DNA of 64,000 bases from Undaria pinnatifida. Lineage: Eukaryota > Sar > Phaeophyceae > Laminariales > Alariaceae. Positions 13,525 through 26,400 of the stretch are shown piece after piece (within the stretch, counting starts at the first letter, position 1; each line of letters starts with the position of its first letter). A program made the position numbers and the translations under genes. Where the stretch lies: NCBI GenBank assembly GCA_012845835.1, contig JABAKD010000023.1:13160862-13224861 (forward strand), read 5' to 3'. The notes beneath the pieces were generated by a model, which was given only the letters and a program-made list of their open reading frames with translations, ran no database searches and had not been told where the DNA came from.

Positions 13525-13670
13525 AAGGGGCGTCGCCGACCACTATCCTTAATGAGGACACACAACCCGTAATACGCGCGATCGGAGTATCACACACAGC
13601 TTGCAAAGATGAGTTTCGACCAACTATTTGATCTCACAGCTGGAGTGTATATTATTTTTATAATATACTA
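13525..13670. repeat. Family E repeat
   Basis: GGGGCGTCGCCGACCACTAT, GCGCGATCGGAGTATCAC, CAGCTTGCAAAGATGAGTTT, CGACCAACTATTTGATCTCA and CAGCTGGAGTGTATATTA recur at 1075-1195 and 4780-4905, and partly at 12845-12915 and 44435-44535. Nature unknown. Confidence 0.65.
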
Positions 13671-14049
13671 CGCAAACTCTTATGCTATCATGGTATCATA
13701 CTATCATACTATCATACTATCATACTATACATACCATACATACTATCATACTAGCATACATTCCTACTATACATACTATACATATTATACACAAGGTCAT
13801 ACTATCATACTACCACCCCATCATACTGTCATACTCGCACGATCGTCGAGTGACTCCTTTCTTCAATAGGATTTCTTTGGGGCCGCATAACTAACCATCC
13901 CATTCATTGGAGTTTCACACCGAAAAAATGGAACAACACGAAACCCTATAACCGCATGAAACAGAGAGGTCGCTGCCGCGAGTCACCCTAAGCCACTGAA
14001 AACAAATGACCGAAACAGTATGATGGTACCGTAGCCTTGGTTTTGATCC

Positions 14050-14398
14050 GCGCCATTGGTTGTTGATTGGGCAAACCATTGTTTCTTGTTTGGACAGACC
14101 ATTCATTGTTGTTATGTTTCGACAGACCATTGGTTGTTGCTCGGACAGAACATTGGTTGTTTTTTCGACAGAATATTGGTTGTTGTTTGTACAGATCATT
14201 GTTTCTTGTTTGGACAGATCATTGTTTCTTGTTTGGACAGACCATTGGTTGTTGTTTGGACAGACCATTGGTTGTTGTTTGGACAGACCATTGTTTTTTG
14301 TTTGGACAGACCATTAGTTGCTGTTTGGACAGACCATTCATTGTTGCTTGTTGTTTCGACAGACCATTCATTGTTGTTTTGCTTCGACAGACCAAACG
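14050..14398. repeat. About 27-bp minisatellite
   Basis: About a dozen units of GGACAGACCATTGGTTGTTG with TTT/TTCTT variation and a few double units. It lies between two family C landmarks (ACCGTAGCCTTGG at 14028 and GTGCGAGTGG at about 14600), so it is probably internal to a family C element. Confidence 0.9.
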
Positions 14399-15245
14399 TA
14401 CGGTAGTGGGGTGATGGTGCAACTCCTTGCGACTTCATCGCCCGCGAGAGATAGCCCCCGTTCCTCCGTTCGTTGGGGTCTTAGGCTTTTGTTCTGTCTT
14501 GTTTTGTCGATAAGAATCCCTAATTAAATTGCTAGGTACGCTGTGCCAAGCAAATCACCCAGCGCGGTTTTATCGGTGAGGTGCCGGGTCACACGTGCGA
14601 GTGGATCAGACCCCGTATATTAAAATCACCCTAGGGTTTGTGGATTTTGTTTTGTGATAGAAACCTTTATCAAAACCCGATTCGGACAGAATCTGAAACT
14701 GCTACACCGGATGAACGGTCACATAGCCTAGTGGGTAGCACGAAACAATGGTGCATGAACTGACGAAATTCAGACACATTCGGGTTGAGAACCCCCGGTG
14801 AATTCAGAAACATTTTACCAAAAAATTAAACATTGCTGCCGCTAAACGCGGCATGCGTCCCCTCCCCATCGTGTAAGAGCGTTGCTTTGCACGACTCCCA
14901 CAAAGTTTCCTCTCCGCGGTCTTGATCTCTCGCAACTGCTGCTGTGCAACCGCAATCAATCGTTTCGGCAGCGCGATCGTGTCTATCATAACGTACGTGT
15001 ACCCATCACTAGATATCAGAGTCCGCTGGACCTGACATGACGCCCGATCCCAACCCCCTTTGGGCGTGTCAAAAAACAGATTTATAGTAGCGTGAGGCAA
15101 AATTCGGCTCTCAATATGTGCCGTGGCACATCGTCAGCCCAGGAGCTGGAGCAAAAGCGGCAGTCGCGGGAAAACTGTTGACGTTTTGATCAGCGCCGAA
15201 GTGCGGTGCCCCTACCACCGTGAACAGCGTCGACAAAATTTTGAG

Positions 15246-15535
15246 GACGCGTGCAACGATAGAACCTGTGCACCACTTTTTTCCTGGGATTCCTCAATTT
15301 CGGTGCTTACCACCTTTCCCAAAAAATGATTTGGACAACGATATGCCTGCTTTATCGAGGACAAACAATCCCGTCTGGAGCCTAGGTATAAGACGAGGAT
15401 CATGCAAAAAACAGAAATGGCGTGTTTCCGACGACGTGGGGTCAAGGAGCCACCCATGGCGCCACCCATGGCGCCACCCATGGTGTATTCCCGTCATTTC
15501 ATCCAAAAACATTTCAGCCTAAAACAGTGACACGA
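15246..15535 (-). mobile_element. Family A element, reverse orientation, with 12-bp triplication
   Basis: It starts ACGCGTGCAACGATAGAACC and carries CCTCAATTTCGG, TGCTTTATCGAGGA and CCGACGACGTGGGGTCAAGG. GGCGCCACCCAT is then repeated about three times around 15452-15482 before CCCGTCATTTCA. It is another example of local amplification inside this family. Confidence 0.75.
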
Positions 15536-15757
15536 CTTCACCGCAGCATGGGTCTGAGGCTGGGGGTCCGCTTTGGACGCGCGGGTGCTGCAGTTCGAGG
15601 CAGCGCTCTTGGGCTAAAACGGATTCTTCTGTACGACGGAGCTCCTTAAGGCCAACATCTTCACAAATTTAGTGTTCATTTTTCGAATCTTTTTTTGGAT
15701 ATTCTTCAGCCCCATGAGACTTTCGATGGGATCGCATTTTAATTGTATTTTTGGAAA

Positions 15758-15994
15758 GACACGTGCTACGATGGAGGTAGGTTGCACTTTTAGTCTGAAG
15801 AAATGTTTCCTGAATGACAGGGCTCCTTAGACCAAATTCGTCGGAAACTGGCCGTTTTTTTTTCCCCATGGGATGTTTCGTCCACGATAAAGTAGGATTT
15901 TGTTTCCCAATCAGGTTTTGGGTCAAAAAGGACACGGCTTAACCTCCTAACATGACGGACCTCAGGAAAAAAAAACTCTATCGTAGCACGCGTC
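15758..15994 (+). mobile_element. Family A element, complete copy
   Basis: It begins GACACGTGCTACGATGGAGG and ends CTCTATCGTAGCACGCGTC. The internal blocks CTGAATGACAGGGCTCCTTA, CCATGGGATGTTTCGTCC and GATAAAGTAGG are present. Confidence 0.82.
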
Positions 15995-16809
15995 TAAACA
16001 ACCTTCTTGCGAGAGGCTTAGAGATCCGTAAAATTTATGCCCTACGGTGGCATGAGTTGTTTGCGTCGGAAGCATAAGGGCAAACCTTGAGAGGTGCGGC
16101 AGTGGCCGCCACGCCGAAGAACAAAAGATGGGAATATCGGCATGGCAGCTGACGCTGGACAGAGAAAGAGAGAAGGAGATCGTTGGGTGGAAGAGGCCTG
16201 GGAAGGGGGGCGATGGAATGGGGGGAACGGTGCTACACCGATCCCGGCAGAACCCTTTCTCCTGGAAGCTTAAGAACAAAGCCGGTAGGTAGCTAACGAG
16301 AGAGGGTTGTTGCCGCTCGCGGTGAAAGAGGAGAGTAAGCGGGCGATAGTGGCCACAGGTAGTAGTGTCTTCGTCACCGGGTTGAGGGGCGGTGAACGGG
16401 ATCGACAGGAGGCGGAGCTCGAAACGTAATCGTGAGGTATACAAGGGGTTCAGACGCCGTCAGAATGGGTAACACGCTCGACGCAGTCGATCATTTTTCA
16501 GCGATGGTTGATTTCACTCAAGCCGGACAGTGGCAGGATACGCCCCTTGGCGAAGGCAGATACCGCAAATGGACAGCCAAGGCAGCGAGAGCTTATTACT
16601 ATGGTTTGGAATAAAGTTTTTCTCTTGGCCGGTTATAGGAGCTATATTGTTTTTTAGTTGATTTTGTTCTAGTGCCTGATACGCTATATAGGAAAGCGTC
16701 GTGTTTGGTATGACACGTCCTTCCTTGTCAACAGATCGCCCTAGATTGACCACGCCGTCAACTCCGCAGAAACGTCTTCGGTCCCCTCTTGGGCCTTTAA
16801 TTTCAGTGG
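15995..16809. other. No gene recognised; two frames noted
   Basis: A - strand frame (15962-16444) is Ser/Pro/Leu-rich and unlike a known protein. A + strand frame 16465-16614 (GNTLDAVDHFSAMVDF to AARAYYYGLE) follows a TTTTTCAG acceptor-like site at 16501. It could be an exon, but nothing ties it to a family. Confidence 0.35.
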
Positions 16810-17030
16810 CTAGGGGTCACTCGCGCGAGTAACCCCTTTGTTCCTATTCAATCTTACGTTTTCTTTATGTTTTGCATTGACGAAATCAATCCGCAATGCA
16901 AAGGTGATATAAGCTGCGCCAAACCAAGTTCCTAAACCATCTTCATCCGTAGGGTACAGAGCTACTCGTGCGAGTGGCTCAAACACACCAGTGAAAATGG
17001 GGGTACCCCCCCTACCGTAGCCTTGGCCTA
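16810..17030. repeat. Family C element (CTCGCGCGAG palindrome)
   Basis: GGGTCACTCGCGCGAGTAAC, GACGAAATCAATCCGCAATG, GCGCCAAACCAAG, CTACTCGTGCGAGTGGCTC and GGGGTACCCCCCCTACCGTA GCCTTGG are the landmarks. The same landmarks in the same order occur at 8545-8785, so this is a real family with the palindrome near one end and CTACCGTAGCC at the other. The boundaries are not resolved. Confidence 0.75.
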
Positions 17031-17157
17031 CCTATGAAGCCATAGGATTGTTCATCGATACGGCAGCAGCAGTTTTGGGTTTCTCCAAATCAAGCTTTGA
17101 GACGGGTCTTAAGCTCCCAAATCGAGGAAAACTTGAAGAAAAAAATGTGGTGCACGT

Positions 17158-17237
17158 CTAGCGCATCTATCGCATCTATCGCATCTATCGCATCTAGCGC
17201 ATCTAGCGCATCTAGCGCATCTATCGCATCTATCGTG
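17158..17237. repeat. 9-bp repeat (GCATCTATC) at the end of a family A remnant
   Basis: Nine units of GCATCTATC or GCATCTAGC directly follow CTTAAGCTCCCAAATCGAGG and GTGGTGCACGTCTA. Those are the family A interior and the start of its terminus TGCACCTCTATCGTAGC. The array stands where that terminus should be. Confidence 0.88.
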
Positions 17238-17239
17238 AC

Positions 17240-18470
17240 TGATAAGGGGGTAGGGTGCTGATTATCTTCTGTCAAAATATTGTACGACGGAAAAGAATAG
17301 TAAGGGAGTTTCTATGCTTGATGAGGCATTCTTGTCGTCTACTACGCATTGTCGTGCTCTTTCGGGGGGGGGGAGATTATAGAGGTAGGTAACATGCTGG
17401 TTTACGGTGCTTTGCCATGTTGTCGCGCTTTATTCATTCGATAGTTGTTGCCGGTTTGATCATATATATATGAGCTTTGGGCCATCACATGGGAGTGTAG
17501 CTTGTCACGCGCCCGTGGGTCTAAGACCTGCCGATGCTATGTGGAAGCAGACGTAAACAATGAATTCCTCTGAATGCTTGCAATACTGTACCGATCCTCC
17601 TGTGGCGGTCATTTCTGTTCGATCCCGTGACCTTTGGTTGCTCCGTTAGACGAACACAAGCGTGCCCCGAGTATCGAGGGTATTATCACAACGCGCGGGG
17701 CCGATTTCGACGGTGCGTTTGGTGCTGGGGGTACTATCGGGGTTGGGGTTGTTGGAGTTTGACTTGGGTGTGGAAGCGTTGGGCTTGATTTTTGGGCGCT
17801 GTCAATCGCTTTTGAATGAAGATTGCGGTTGGTGTTGGGGGTGGCAATTATTTTGTCTTCAGCTCAACTGGCGAGGACTGTCAACGAGTTCTCTGGACCA
17901 GACGAGGTGACAAGTTTTCTGCACAGGACGAGGTGACAGGGGTGTTTTGTGATCACGTTCCGTGTTTATTGGTCTTGGGGTTAGGTTGGCGTTGAAGACA
18001 AGGTTAGGCCCGACCCACCGGCTAATCTAATCCCGGTATGACCTCGCGAAGAGTATTTCTAATGTGCAAGATGGCGGAGACTGTTTGGATGGTGAGCCCG
18101 GGCCGAAATTCCGCGATAGTACTGGTATTGAAACGGTGAACGGGGGGGGGGGGGGGGGGGGGGTTAATGACTTTGGTTTACTTTTTGTTGCGGTGCAAAG
18201 ACGATGGGAGCTGTTGGTACGGTGCTGCTGCTTCTATTTCAAACGTATACCGAACCCATAGACTATACGGCGTGACTCGATCGTTTTGAATGCCTGTGTT
18301 ATTACCGGTGATACAGTGTGCCGGGTCCAGCGTGAAGGAGATCTTATTCAAGTGGGCCAAGAGAGAAAATTGGAGCGGAGCCGTGGTGGAAGCTTGCGAC
18401 GACGTGGGACAGACCAGCGTGAGTGGTTCCACGACCAACATATCAGTTTTCTTCTATTCTCTTCAAGTAA
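17240..18470. other. No gene recognised; G/T-rich stretch
   Basis: From 17690 to 18170 the + strand is rich in TTGGGGT, GTGTTGG and GAGGTGACA repeats, ending in a G-run. A GACGAGGTGACA unit is duplicated at 17900-17930. No protein family is seen. Confidence 0.5.
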
Positions 18471-18473
18471 GAG

Positions 18474-18615
18474 TCGATCTATGGCGGTAGCCCTCCCAAC
18501 TGTTCTTTTGCGAAATCGTCGGTTTTGAAACCAGCTCCCTGCCGTAGCAACTCCGAAACCACGGTGCCCCTTGCCACCCCATGCCACCCCTACGTCATCG
18601 TTGTCCAATCGCCTT
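18474..18615. mobile_element. Family B element, reverse orientation, partial
   Basis: GGCGGTAGCCCTCCCAACTG, GAAATCGTCGGTTTTGAAAC and GCCACCCCTACGTCATCGTT. It abuts a family A copy. A shorter fragment of the same kind lies at about 19445-19560. Confidence 0.6.
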
Positions 18616-18638
18616 TTGCACACAAGATGATGCGTGCA

Positions 18639-18915
18639 GACGGCACGTGCTACGATAACAGAGGTAGGTGGCATTTTTTGTGTGAAACATGATGGTTTCT
18701 GAATGACGGGACTCCTTAATTAAGCCGAAATCGTCGGAAAATTCGGTTATTTATTGTTTTTGAGCATTTCCCGTCGTGCACCCAGGCCATGGGACTATTA
18801 ATCTTGGAGCGTTTTTTTTTTTCTGCCCATCAGGTTTTCGGAGGATCATGTCTTAAGCTCCCAAATCGAGGATTCTCAGAACAAAATGGAGTGCACCTCT
18901 ATCGTAGCGCGCGTC
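18639..18915 (+). mobile_element. Family A element, complete copy
   Basis: It begins GACGGCACGTGCTACGATAA and ends CTCTATCGTAGCGCGCGTC, inverted with respect to each other. The inside has CTGAATGACGGGACTCCTTA, CGTCGGAAA, CCAGGCCATGGGA and CTTAAGCTCCCAAATCGAGG in the family order. At 277 bp it is a good reference copy. No clear target duplication was found. Confidence 0.85.
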
Positions 18916-19098
18916 AGACATTTATTCATAGCATGCTTACCTCGTGTTGACCTCGTGTTGACCTCGTGTTGACCTCGTGTTGACCAGACATGAAGCGTTC
19001 GACGTAAAACGTTGCTAGCTTCCGGGGTGAGAGCTACGTTAGAATCAGTCCCAAAAAAACACCTTCTGAATGATTCCTATGATACGGCATTGGCGAAC

Positions 19099-19422
19099 GA
19101 CGCGTGCTAAGATTCAGGGAGGCGTTCCGGTATACATTTGTTGGCCAATTATATCTCTGAAATTCGGAGCTCCGTAACCCCAAATCGTCGGAAATATCAT
19201 AATATAGTACCATGAGAGCAGCTTTATCATAATAGGAAATCTCATTTTTGGATCATTCTCGTTCTGTACCAAAGATATAGGAATGAGGCCAGAAGATATC
19301 TAATCCAGTACCCGTTTAATTTTTCTCCGAATCAGTTATTGGTTAAGAAAGTTCTTGAGCTCCCAAGTTGAGGAGCCTCAGAAAGATAAAAATGTGGGGC
19401 GGTTCTATCGTAGCCCTTGTCG
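19099..19422 (+). mobile_element. Family A element with an internal insertion or expansion
   Basis: It begins GACGCGTGCTAAGATTCAGG and ends GGTTCTATCGTAGCCCTTGTC. It contains GGAGCTCCGTAACCCCAAAT, CGTCGGAAA and CTTGAGCTCCCAAGTTGAGG. It is about 45 bp longer than the usual copy. Confidence 0.7.
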
Positions 19423-19559
19423 AAGCTTTTGGTTTCTGAATGATGCCGAGTGGGTCTATGGTAGCCGTCCCACTTTTCTTGTTAACGAAATCGCTGGTTT
19501 CAAAAACCTGGTCTTCGCCGTAACTGGCCGTAACTCCTGATATACCGTGCCCCTCGTGT

Positions 19560-21479
19560 GAAAAAGTACGCTACCCCCGCAACTGCATGCGTCCCTCGCC
19601 TTAGCTGGAGTACGGCAAAATTGCGTTTCTTCCCATGAAACGATGCAACAGAACCCCTCCGGCTCGCCGCTGCCTACGTGCCCGTGTGGCACCAAAACAG
19701 GGATTATGACTCACATAGTAGAAGAATGTGTTATGGGGGGAGTTGAAGAAATTTGACATATGTGATATGGAAAAAAGTGTATTGGGTAGACTAGAGAGTA
19801 GGCGAGAAAACGATCGCAATCCTAGGAGATAGATGATGGCCGCAGACGACGAACCAAGACGGGGATCTGTAGGATTCGCAAACACTTTCTATGTAGCATA
19901 TATATGTTGGAGGTGTCTCTATTAGCAGTAGGAACGGTGCTCCGTCCCGAAACGGACGCATGGTCAGTGGTCCATTGTCTAAGGCAAGCAACAAACGAGT
20001 ACCCTCTCCCCTCCCTCCTGGCCTACAATATATTTGCGTATGGGTTGGCATCTGTTGACAACGACACTGCAAAACGTTCCGCGCCCAAGAGAACACCAGG
20101 TCACCGTTTTGTTTTGATTTTTGCTTTTGGCGGTAGATCACAGCTGGCCGTCGAATTAGATCAGTTGTGCTGGATAGGGACCGTTTACTCACCCCAACGG
20201 CAATGGTCGTATCACGTAGTGTGAACATGGTAAGGCGCCGACGAGAAAGTTAAATCGTACTCCCATTGCTGTCTCTGGAGGTGGACATACCGGAAACTTA
20301 GTTAACTCGTTGACGCTGTCACCCTTCATGCGACTCTTAGAGGCATGCATCTCACCCTTCATGCGACTCGCCAAATACCTCACAGTGATTCGCGCTTGGT
20401 GCAAGTAATCTCCCCCTGGTCGGTGAAAGCCCGACATTCTCCGTCCTGGCATTGTAGGGTCCTATAGCTATGGTCATACCACCATGATAAGGCCATGCAA
20501 GGGTACCGCCTGGTCATTAAAAAAACCCAACGAGCGCCGTCCCGGAATTTTGGGATTGCGTGAAATCTACCGGCGGGCATACGACTCCCGCTACTGATGA
20601 AATAAGTAAACCCCCACCCCCTCCGCACCCATGGTGTTAATCCGCTGTTACTGCCGGTCCCGTTTCCGCCCATTCTCAGGATCATCGGATTTGCATCAAC
20701 AGGGAAAACGATCTGATCGACAAACGATTGGAAAAAGGGGTGGTGTTAGGGGAAAAACTTCTCGCCGGTCACTTTCTTTGGGGTGAGCACCCAATGGAAT
20801 ATCTCGTAGTTCATGTACGACGGTGTTTTGTTGTTCCATACATAAAGTTTCAACGAGAGATTCGCATGCATCAAAAACATAGTTGAGCGTGCTTCGCCTA
20901 ATACGGTGACCTGGCGACAGTCTCACCAGTGCAAAGGGCGACTTCGTGGGGGCATCGAATTGATATTTATTTCCTTTGGGGGGATAACGTTAGATCAGAT
21001 CATGTGTAGGAACATTCACCAGTAGGCGGGTCAAAGTTTGCGTTCACAACCGAACAAAACACCTAGGTTGCGGTAGGTGCGTCACTTTTCGGGCAATTGT
21101 TTTTGTTGCTCGGGGTCACTCGCGCCAGTGGTGCCCCGGTTTGTTCGCGGTATTCAGCTTTCGTGCGGCTTCGACTTTCCGATTGAGTCGGAAACGGGAT
21201 GATAAGCTACGCAGCGCCAAACGCATCACATGAGGGATATTAAGCCAGTGAGAAACAGCGTGCGAATGACCCTAACCATAGTCTGGTGAAAAAGGGGATA
21301 CCGCTACCAAACCGTCGCCTTGCTCTAAATAACCGCATGTGCACCACACCACGTCGCCACATTAGCTCTTACTGTGTACCGTGCAAAGGAGAAACAACAC
21401 AGCCCTCCGCAGACACCCGATCTCAGGTAGATGAAATTGAGGTATTTCAAGGTAGACGCGGAACCACATTTTTTTTTTT
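19560..21479. other. No gene supported; possible remnant of an unidentified element
   Basis: At 20300-20380 CACCCTTCATGCGACTC is duplicated 39 bp apart and resembles the repeat at 55.9 kb inverted. The - strand frame around 20750-20890 (MFLMHANLSLKLYVW, NYEIFHWVLTPKKVTGEKF) looks protein-like but could not be placed, and a competing frame overlaps it. Family C landmarks lie at 21.1 kb. Confidence 0.4.
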
Positions 21480-21989
21480 CACGCACATGCTACAAAAGAG
21501 GTAGGGCACTTCTTGTGTTTTTTTGTTCCTGATTGGTGGACACCGGAATCGAAACTGGTCGGAACACAATTCCCTCTATTGATACCGTTATTTGTTTGTG
21601 ACCCCTAGACCACTGGGTTTGGTCATCTGCTTGAGTTTTTAGTTTTTCTCAAACTCAGTTCCTGGGTCAGGTATATAGTATAAATAGTGTAGCCCTCTCC
21701 AAGCGGGGAGCTTCCGGAAATCATCGGTGCACCTCTGACGCTACGATAGAGGTAGCACTTTTTTATGTTTTGTTTTTTGTTCGTGAATGACGGTTCTCCT
21801 TATCCCAAAACCGTCGGAAATTTGCGATTTTCTTTGTAATGATTCTCTTGGTGTACCTAGGCCATGACGGTAGTACGAGCAAGGCGTATTTTTCACCAAA
21901 CCAGGTTTTGGGAGAGTTCTTGAGCTCCTCATGTATATTGATGGGTAGTATTCGAAAAAAAGTATGGCACCTCTATAGTAGCCCGCGTA
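21480..21989 (+). mobile_element. Two adjacent family A elements
   Basis: The first copy runs from CACGCACATGCTACAAAAGA to about 21745 and ends GGTGCACCTCTGACG. The second starts at once as GACGCTACGATAGAGGTAGC and ends CTCTATAGTAGCCCGCGTA. The second keeps CGGTTCTCCTTA, CCTAGGCCATGACGG and GTTCTTGAGCTCC. Confidence 0.72.
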
Positions 21990-22151
21990 ATATGTCGTTT
22001 TTCGGACGCTCCTTGCTTGAGGAGAAAGGAAAATCTCTCACCCTAACAGGACATTTCATAGCAACTTAAGGTACAACCAGGCACGCAATCCATTGGCCTA
22101 GGTATAGATAAACATAACGAACAATGCCGGAGAAGCAGCAAGAGCATTCCG

Positions 22152-22497
22152 GCGCGTGTCACGATAGATGTAGCACTCTTCGTCTGAACTATTTTCTGAA
22201 TGACGAAGCTCCCTTAACGCAAAATGTTCGGAACCAGGTTATGCTTCACGGCATGTTTTTCCTGGTGTTCCAAGGCCGTGGGATGTTTCATCCGGTAGCT
22301 GTTTTTTTTTTTTATAAATCAGTTTTTGGGTCCAAGAAGAACGTTTCTTAACGCCTTTAGAGCTGGAAACCTATTTTTTTCGACAAGTTTACTTGAATGT
22401 AGTATAGGGAGGGATTTTGGGGCTTGAAAGGGGTTAAACTCATAAACTGAAAAACCCCACAAAAATGATTGTGCACCTCAACATCGTAACATGCGTC
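22152..22497 (+). mobile_element. Family A element with nested family D
   Basis: It begins GGCGCGTGTCACGATAGATG and ends CACCTCAACATCGTAACATGCG. A family D element (22348-22436, TTAA on both sides) interrupts it at the CTTAAGCTCC site. Confidence 0.8.
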
Positions 22498-22947
22498 TTG
22501 CGAGAAGAACTGGGATCCCCAAACCCCGTGATTCAGGAAATCGTTTCGCCACAGACCGCCCCCGCCATATCATAGCAATGACGTCAGTATACAAACCAGC
22601 CAGTTACCCAGGTAAATAACTGATAGCGACCGACACGCAGTCAACAAACAGCTTTGCCCAATACGGTATCGCCCCTCCTAGGCGACTATCCTAAACTCTT
22701 TGACGAACCGCTTAGAGATTCTAGCCCCGAGGCCTTGGTGAAATAGTCCCAGACGCGAAGATGTCGGGGGAGGTCGTTTAAACTATGGGCGTTCATGGTG
22801 GACCGGAGCCGCTAACGGGTGGGAGAAGTTGGGGGTACCCTTGTTAGCGTAGCCTCGGCGTACAGATGTAAAATATGTAGAAGCGTGTTGTTTGGGCACT
22901 GCCCCACACGCCCTTACCACGCCATTCAGCAGTCTGTGCATGTAGAC

Positions 22948-23216
22948 GAATGGTACGGCAGAGGTGTCAATTTTCGTCTGAAATGGCTTCTGATGAAATG
23001 AAGGGGCTCCTTAACCAAAATCGAAGGAAAAAAATAAATAATAGGCCTCTTTTAGCATGATTCTCGCTAGTGACCTTCATTGGCCATGGGATTTGTTCAT
23101 CCGGGGGCAGTTTTATTTTACTCCAAATCGGCTTTTCGGGGTTAAGACACGTTTCAAGCTCCAAAACTAAGGAATCTCAGAACAAAAAAGGAGCACCTCT
23201 ATCGTATCACTTGTCT
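22948..23216 (+). mobile_element. Family A element just upstream of a sulfotransferase exon
   Basis: It carries GTACGGCAGAGGTGTCAATT, GGGGCTCCTTAACCAAAATC, GGCCATGGGATTTGTTCATC and CACCTCTATCGTATCACTTG. It ends about 95 bp before the inferred splice acceptor at 23310. Confidence 0.78.
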
Positions 23217-23309
23217 GTAGTACCACATTGTTAACGTTTCATACATACATATCTCACAGCTGACTATTCTCGCCCTCCCCCGGTTATCTCTGTGTGTTGC
23301 TGTGGCAAG

Positions 23310-23469
23310 ACTTTCAACGCTACGCGACGAAGCCATACCTGATGATCACGACGATTCGGAACCCGCTGGAGGTGTTCGTGTCGGCTCAGCAGTTCATGCA
23401 TCGGGACTCCCAGTTAACGTTGGCATCCGTGACTCATCTAGTATCGTCAAGCATGAGGACACGAATCGG
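23310..23469 (+). CDS. Sulfotransferase-like exon 1 of those seen (PAPS 3'-phosphate block)
   Basis: The frame is open through DFQRYATKPYLMITTIRNP, LEVFVSAQQFMHRDSQ and LTLASVTHLVSSSMRTRI to a donor GTACGT. The acceptor GTGGCAAG is inferred because an in-frame TGA at 23261 bars a longer exon and a pyrimidine-rich tract precedes it. It needs one base from an earlier, unseen exon. A family A element ends only about 95 bp upstream. Confidence 0.6.
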
Positions 23470-26400
23470 GTACGTCACCCGCTGAAGTGGGCGTGCATTT
23501 AGTCAGTTTTCTCAGGATTAAGGACAGGAGCGTATCTAAGCGAGCAATGTTGGGGTCCTTTGGGACACAGGCTATGGTAGGAGGGTAGTAGGTAGAAGGT
23601 GAGGATTTAAACGTGTCCAGGCGAGCGATGGGAACCCTATGGGCCCAAAGGCTATAGGAAGGGGAGTCACTTTTGTGGCCTCTTGTTGCGTTGCTCAGGT
23701 TCCCTTCGCGCTACGGAATTCCCCTCATTTTCTTTGTGGTAAATTGGGCACCCCTTCTTAAGAGAGGGTGAAGTAAGAGAACACTATAGGCAAGAGACGG
23801 CAAATTCGATCGAATCCAAAAGCTCAACCTTGTTTTTTTCGGTTTTTTTCACATTTTTACTTCCTAGCTTATGAACAAGCCGTGGTCACAGGTGTCGTCC
23901 CTTCTTCCCCTCTGGTTCCTGCCTTTGATTTTTATCGCGCATAGGGTTCAGCAATCCACTGCTCGTCGATTCTTCATCGAGTGTTGTTAACTCACTCTGC
24001 CGCGCTTTCCGCAAATCGATTTGTGCCTAGGCAAAAATCCCCACGAATTTTACGAGTATGAATTCGGGGGGATTCGAACGCACGAAACTGACTAATACCA
24101 GGCTCGAAGATAACCTGATACGCCACCGGGGCGACAAGCTAACCCATACCGTGGGGTGACTCCCAACCCTCCTGGCGTTAGTACAGGCACCACCGTATTT
24201 TGTAGCACATGCGGCACACGGGCACCGTTTAGGGGCTCAACAACGCTACGGGCGGGGGGGGGAGGGGGGGGTACTCAGTTTGTGCATGCCCGTAGTTAGA
24301 CCTTCGCATCCTTATTCTCTCCCGACGGAACACTTCGGGTTTATATCAACCAGGAAGACATTGCTCTTGCACCAAGAAGCGAAAAGCACCGTCAGGTGTT
24401 GGACAAGTCGCACGGAACGTGAAGTGCATGGTTTGAAGAACCGCTCGTATGACGGACTTCGTCACTTTGTTCTACTATCTTGCTTATGGATGACGGCCAC
24501 TAAGGAGCTACTTTGTTTTCTGGTGCGGCCACTCCAGAAACAGCAATAGGTAGTGCTATGCAAGTGTTTAACGGGTGCCTTTCACCATATTATCAATAGA
24601 TAATGCGATCATTGCCCTCGTTGTGCGGAGTTAGAGTTAGGGTTCTCCACCCCGCCCAGTAGATCTAACTCGATAACCATAATGATATAACCATAATGAT
24701 ATATCCAATAATGATATCATCATAATGATACAACCATAATGATATAGCCATAATGATAAAACCATAATGATATAACCTTGATAATATAACCATAATGATA
24801 TTACGACTATGATATAACCATAATGATTTAACTATGTTGATATAACCAAAATGATATAACAATAATGATATAACCATAATGATATTTTCATACTGATATA
24901 ACCATAATGATATAACCAAAATGATATAACCATAACGATAAAACGATAATGATATAACCATAATGATATAACCATAATGACGATAATGGCGATATTGACG
25001 ATAACGACGATAATGACGATAGTGACGATAATGATGACCGCCCGACGGCCGGTAGCTTTTGATTGGCATTGGCTCAAAGTCACTCGCGACGGCCACGGCA
25101 AGGGGGTAGCTTTTGGTTGGTATTGGCTCGAAGTCACTCGCGCGAGTGACCCTCGTATTTATTCCGGGTGTTGACCGCTTGTGCTGCTTCTTTGTTTGCG
25201 ATATGAAACCGCTGTGGAACAGCTAGCTACGTAAACGACGCGCCAAACTAATCGCCTTGAATGTTTCCGGTTCCTAAGGCACAGAGTCAGCAGTGTCAGT
25301 GGCGGCGCAAACTCCGGTTGCGAAGTCGGGGGTATATCATCGGGAACATCCTCTCTACCGTAGCCTTCGTCGTTGCAAGGTACCACACATTATCACACTT
25401 CTTATGCCAAAATATCATAGATACATATGTTGATTATTACGATAAATGCGTTCGCTCTGGGGACGTTCTGACCAGCGCAGCCGTTCAGACACCGAGGCGT
25501 TGACCACCGTTTCTTAGACCTTGTAGACATCGAAAGGACACATGCTACGGTGGGCGTCCGCTCCAAACAGATTTTTTCTATTTCTGACGTCTTTGGGTTA
25601 AGTGAGTCCCGCCATCCAGAAATCATTTCCGACGAAAAATGCTAACTCCATCGCACCACGTGTCTGTCGCTGATGTAAAGCCCGCAGCATTGAAAATCGA
25701 CAACGGCAAACAGACGATATTTGGTTTAGGAGTTCCGTAGAGCAGGCAGCAGGTTGTCCTTGCAAGAAATGTGCTACCTTGTTTGTAGTAAACCCAGCAG
25801 ATGCCGTAGAATCAAGTACGAGGACCCGACCTGGGTGATAATCGTTGTGAGTCACCATCCCTGCATCGTGCGATAGGGGTTGAACGTTCTGGGCTGAAAC
25901 GAACATTTCTCATCAAGCGAGAGGAGCTACCGGTTTTTCTGACACCTCCACGAAAATGATGTTTTAAGGACAAGCGTGTACTTCTGACGCACCTTTACGC
26001 GAAGGATGGCTTTTTGGCAAGCGCATAGAAGAAGCGCGTTGGTCGGATTGCTCGAGCGAACGTCTTCGAACTCATGCTTCGAAATCATGTTTCGGGTGAT
26101 GAGATGTTCATTGAAGTCCTCACGTTACAAACGAACACATAAACGTCCTCTGTTCTTCAACAGGGGGTTGCGTCTTGACTGTGTCGTCTCCCTCTAACAT
26201 CAAACGTAATTTATAATACGAAGTACTCCCACACGGTTGTAACGGTGAGTCGTGTAGTGAATATGTTTCGATGTTGGAGGAAGACGATAAATTAGTTAGT
26301 ACTAAACCAAAACGCGCGCAACAATTAGTGTATGTATAGACTATATGTAGACATTTGAAGGCATCTGCTTACATGTAGAAGACACCGGCATAAATTGAGA

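Noticed and set aside
20740-20900. Protein-like - strand segment (NYEIFHWVLTPKKVTGEKF)
   Set aside because: It could not be matched to a family. An overlapping frame is equally open and no convincing splice pair was found. It is left as a note only.
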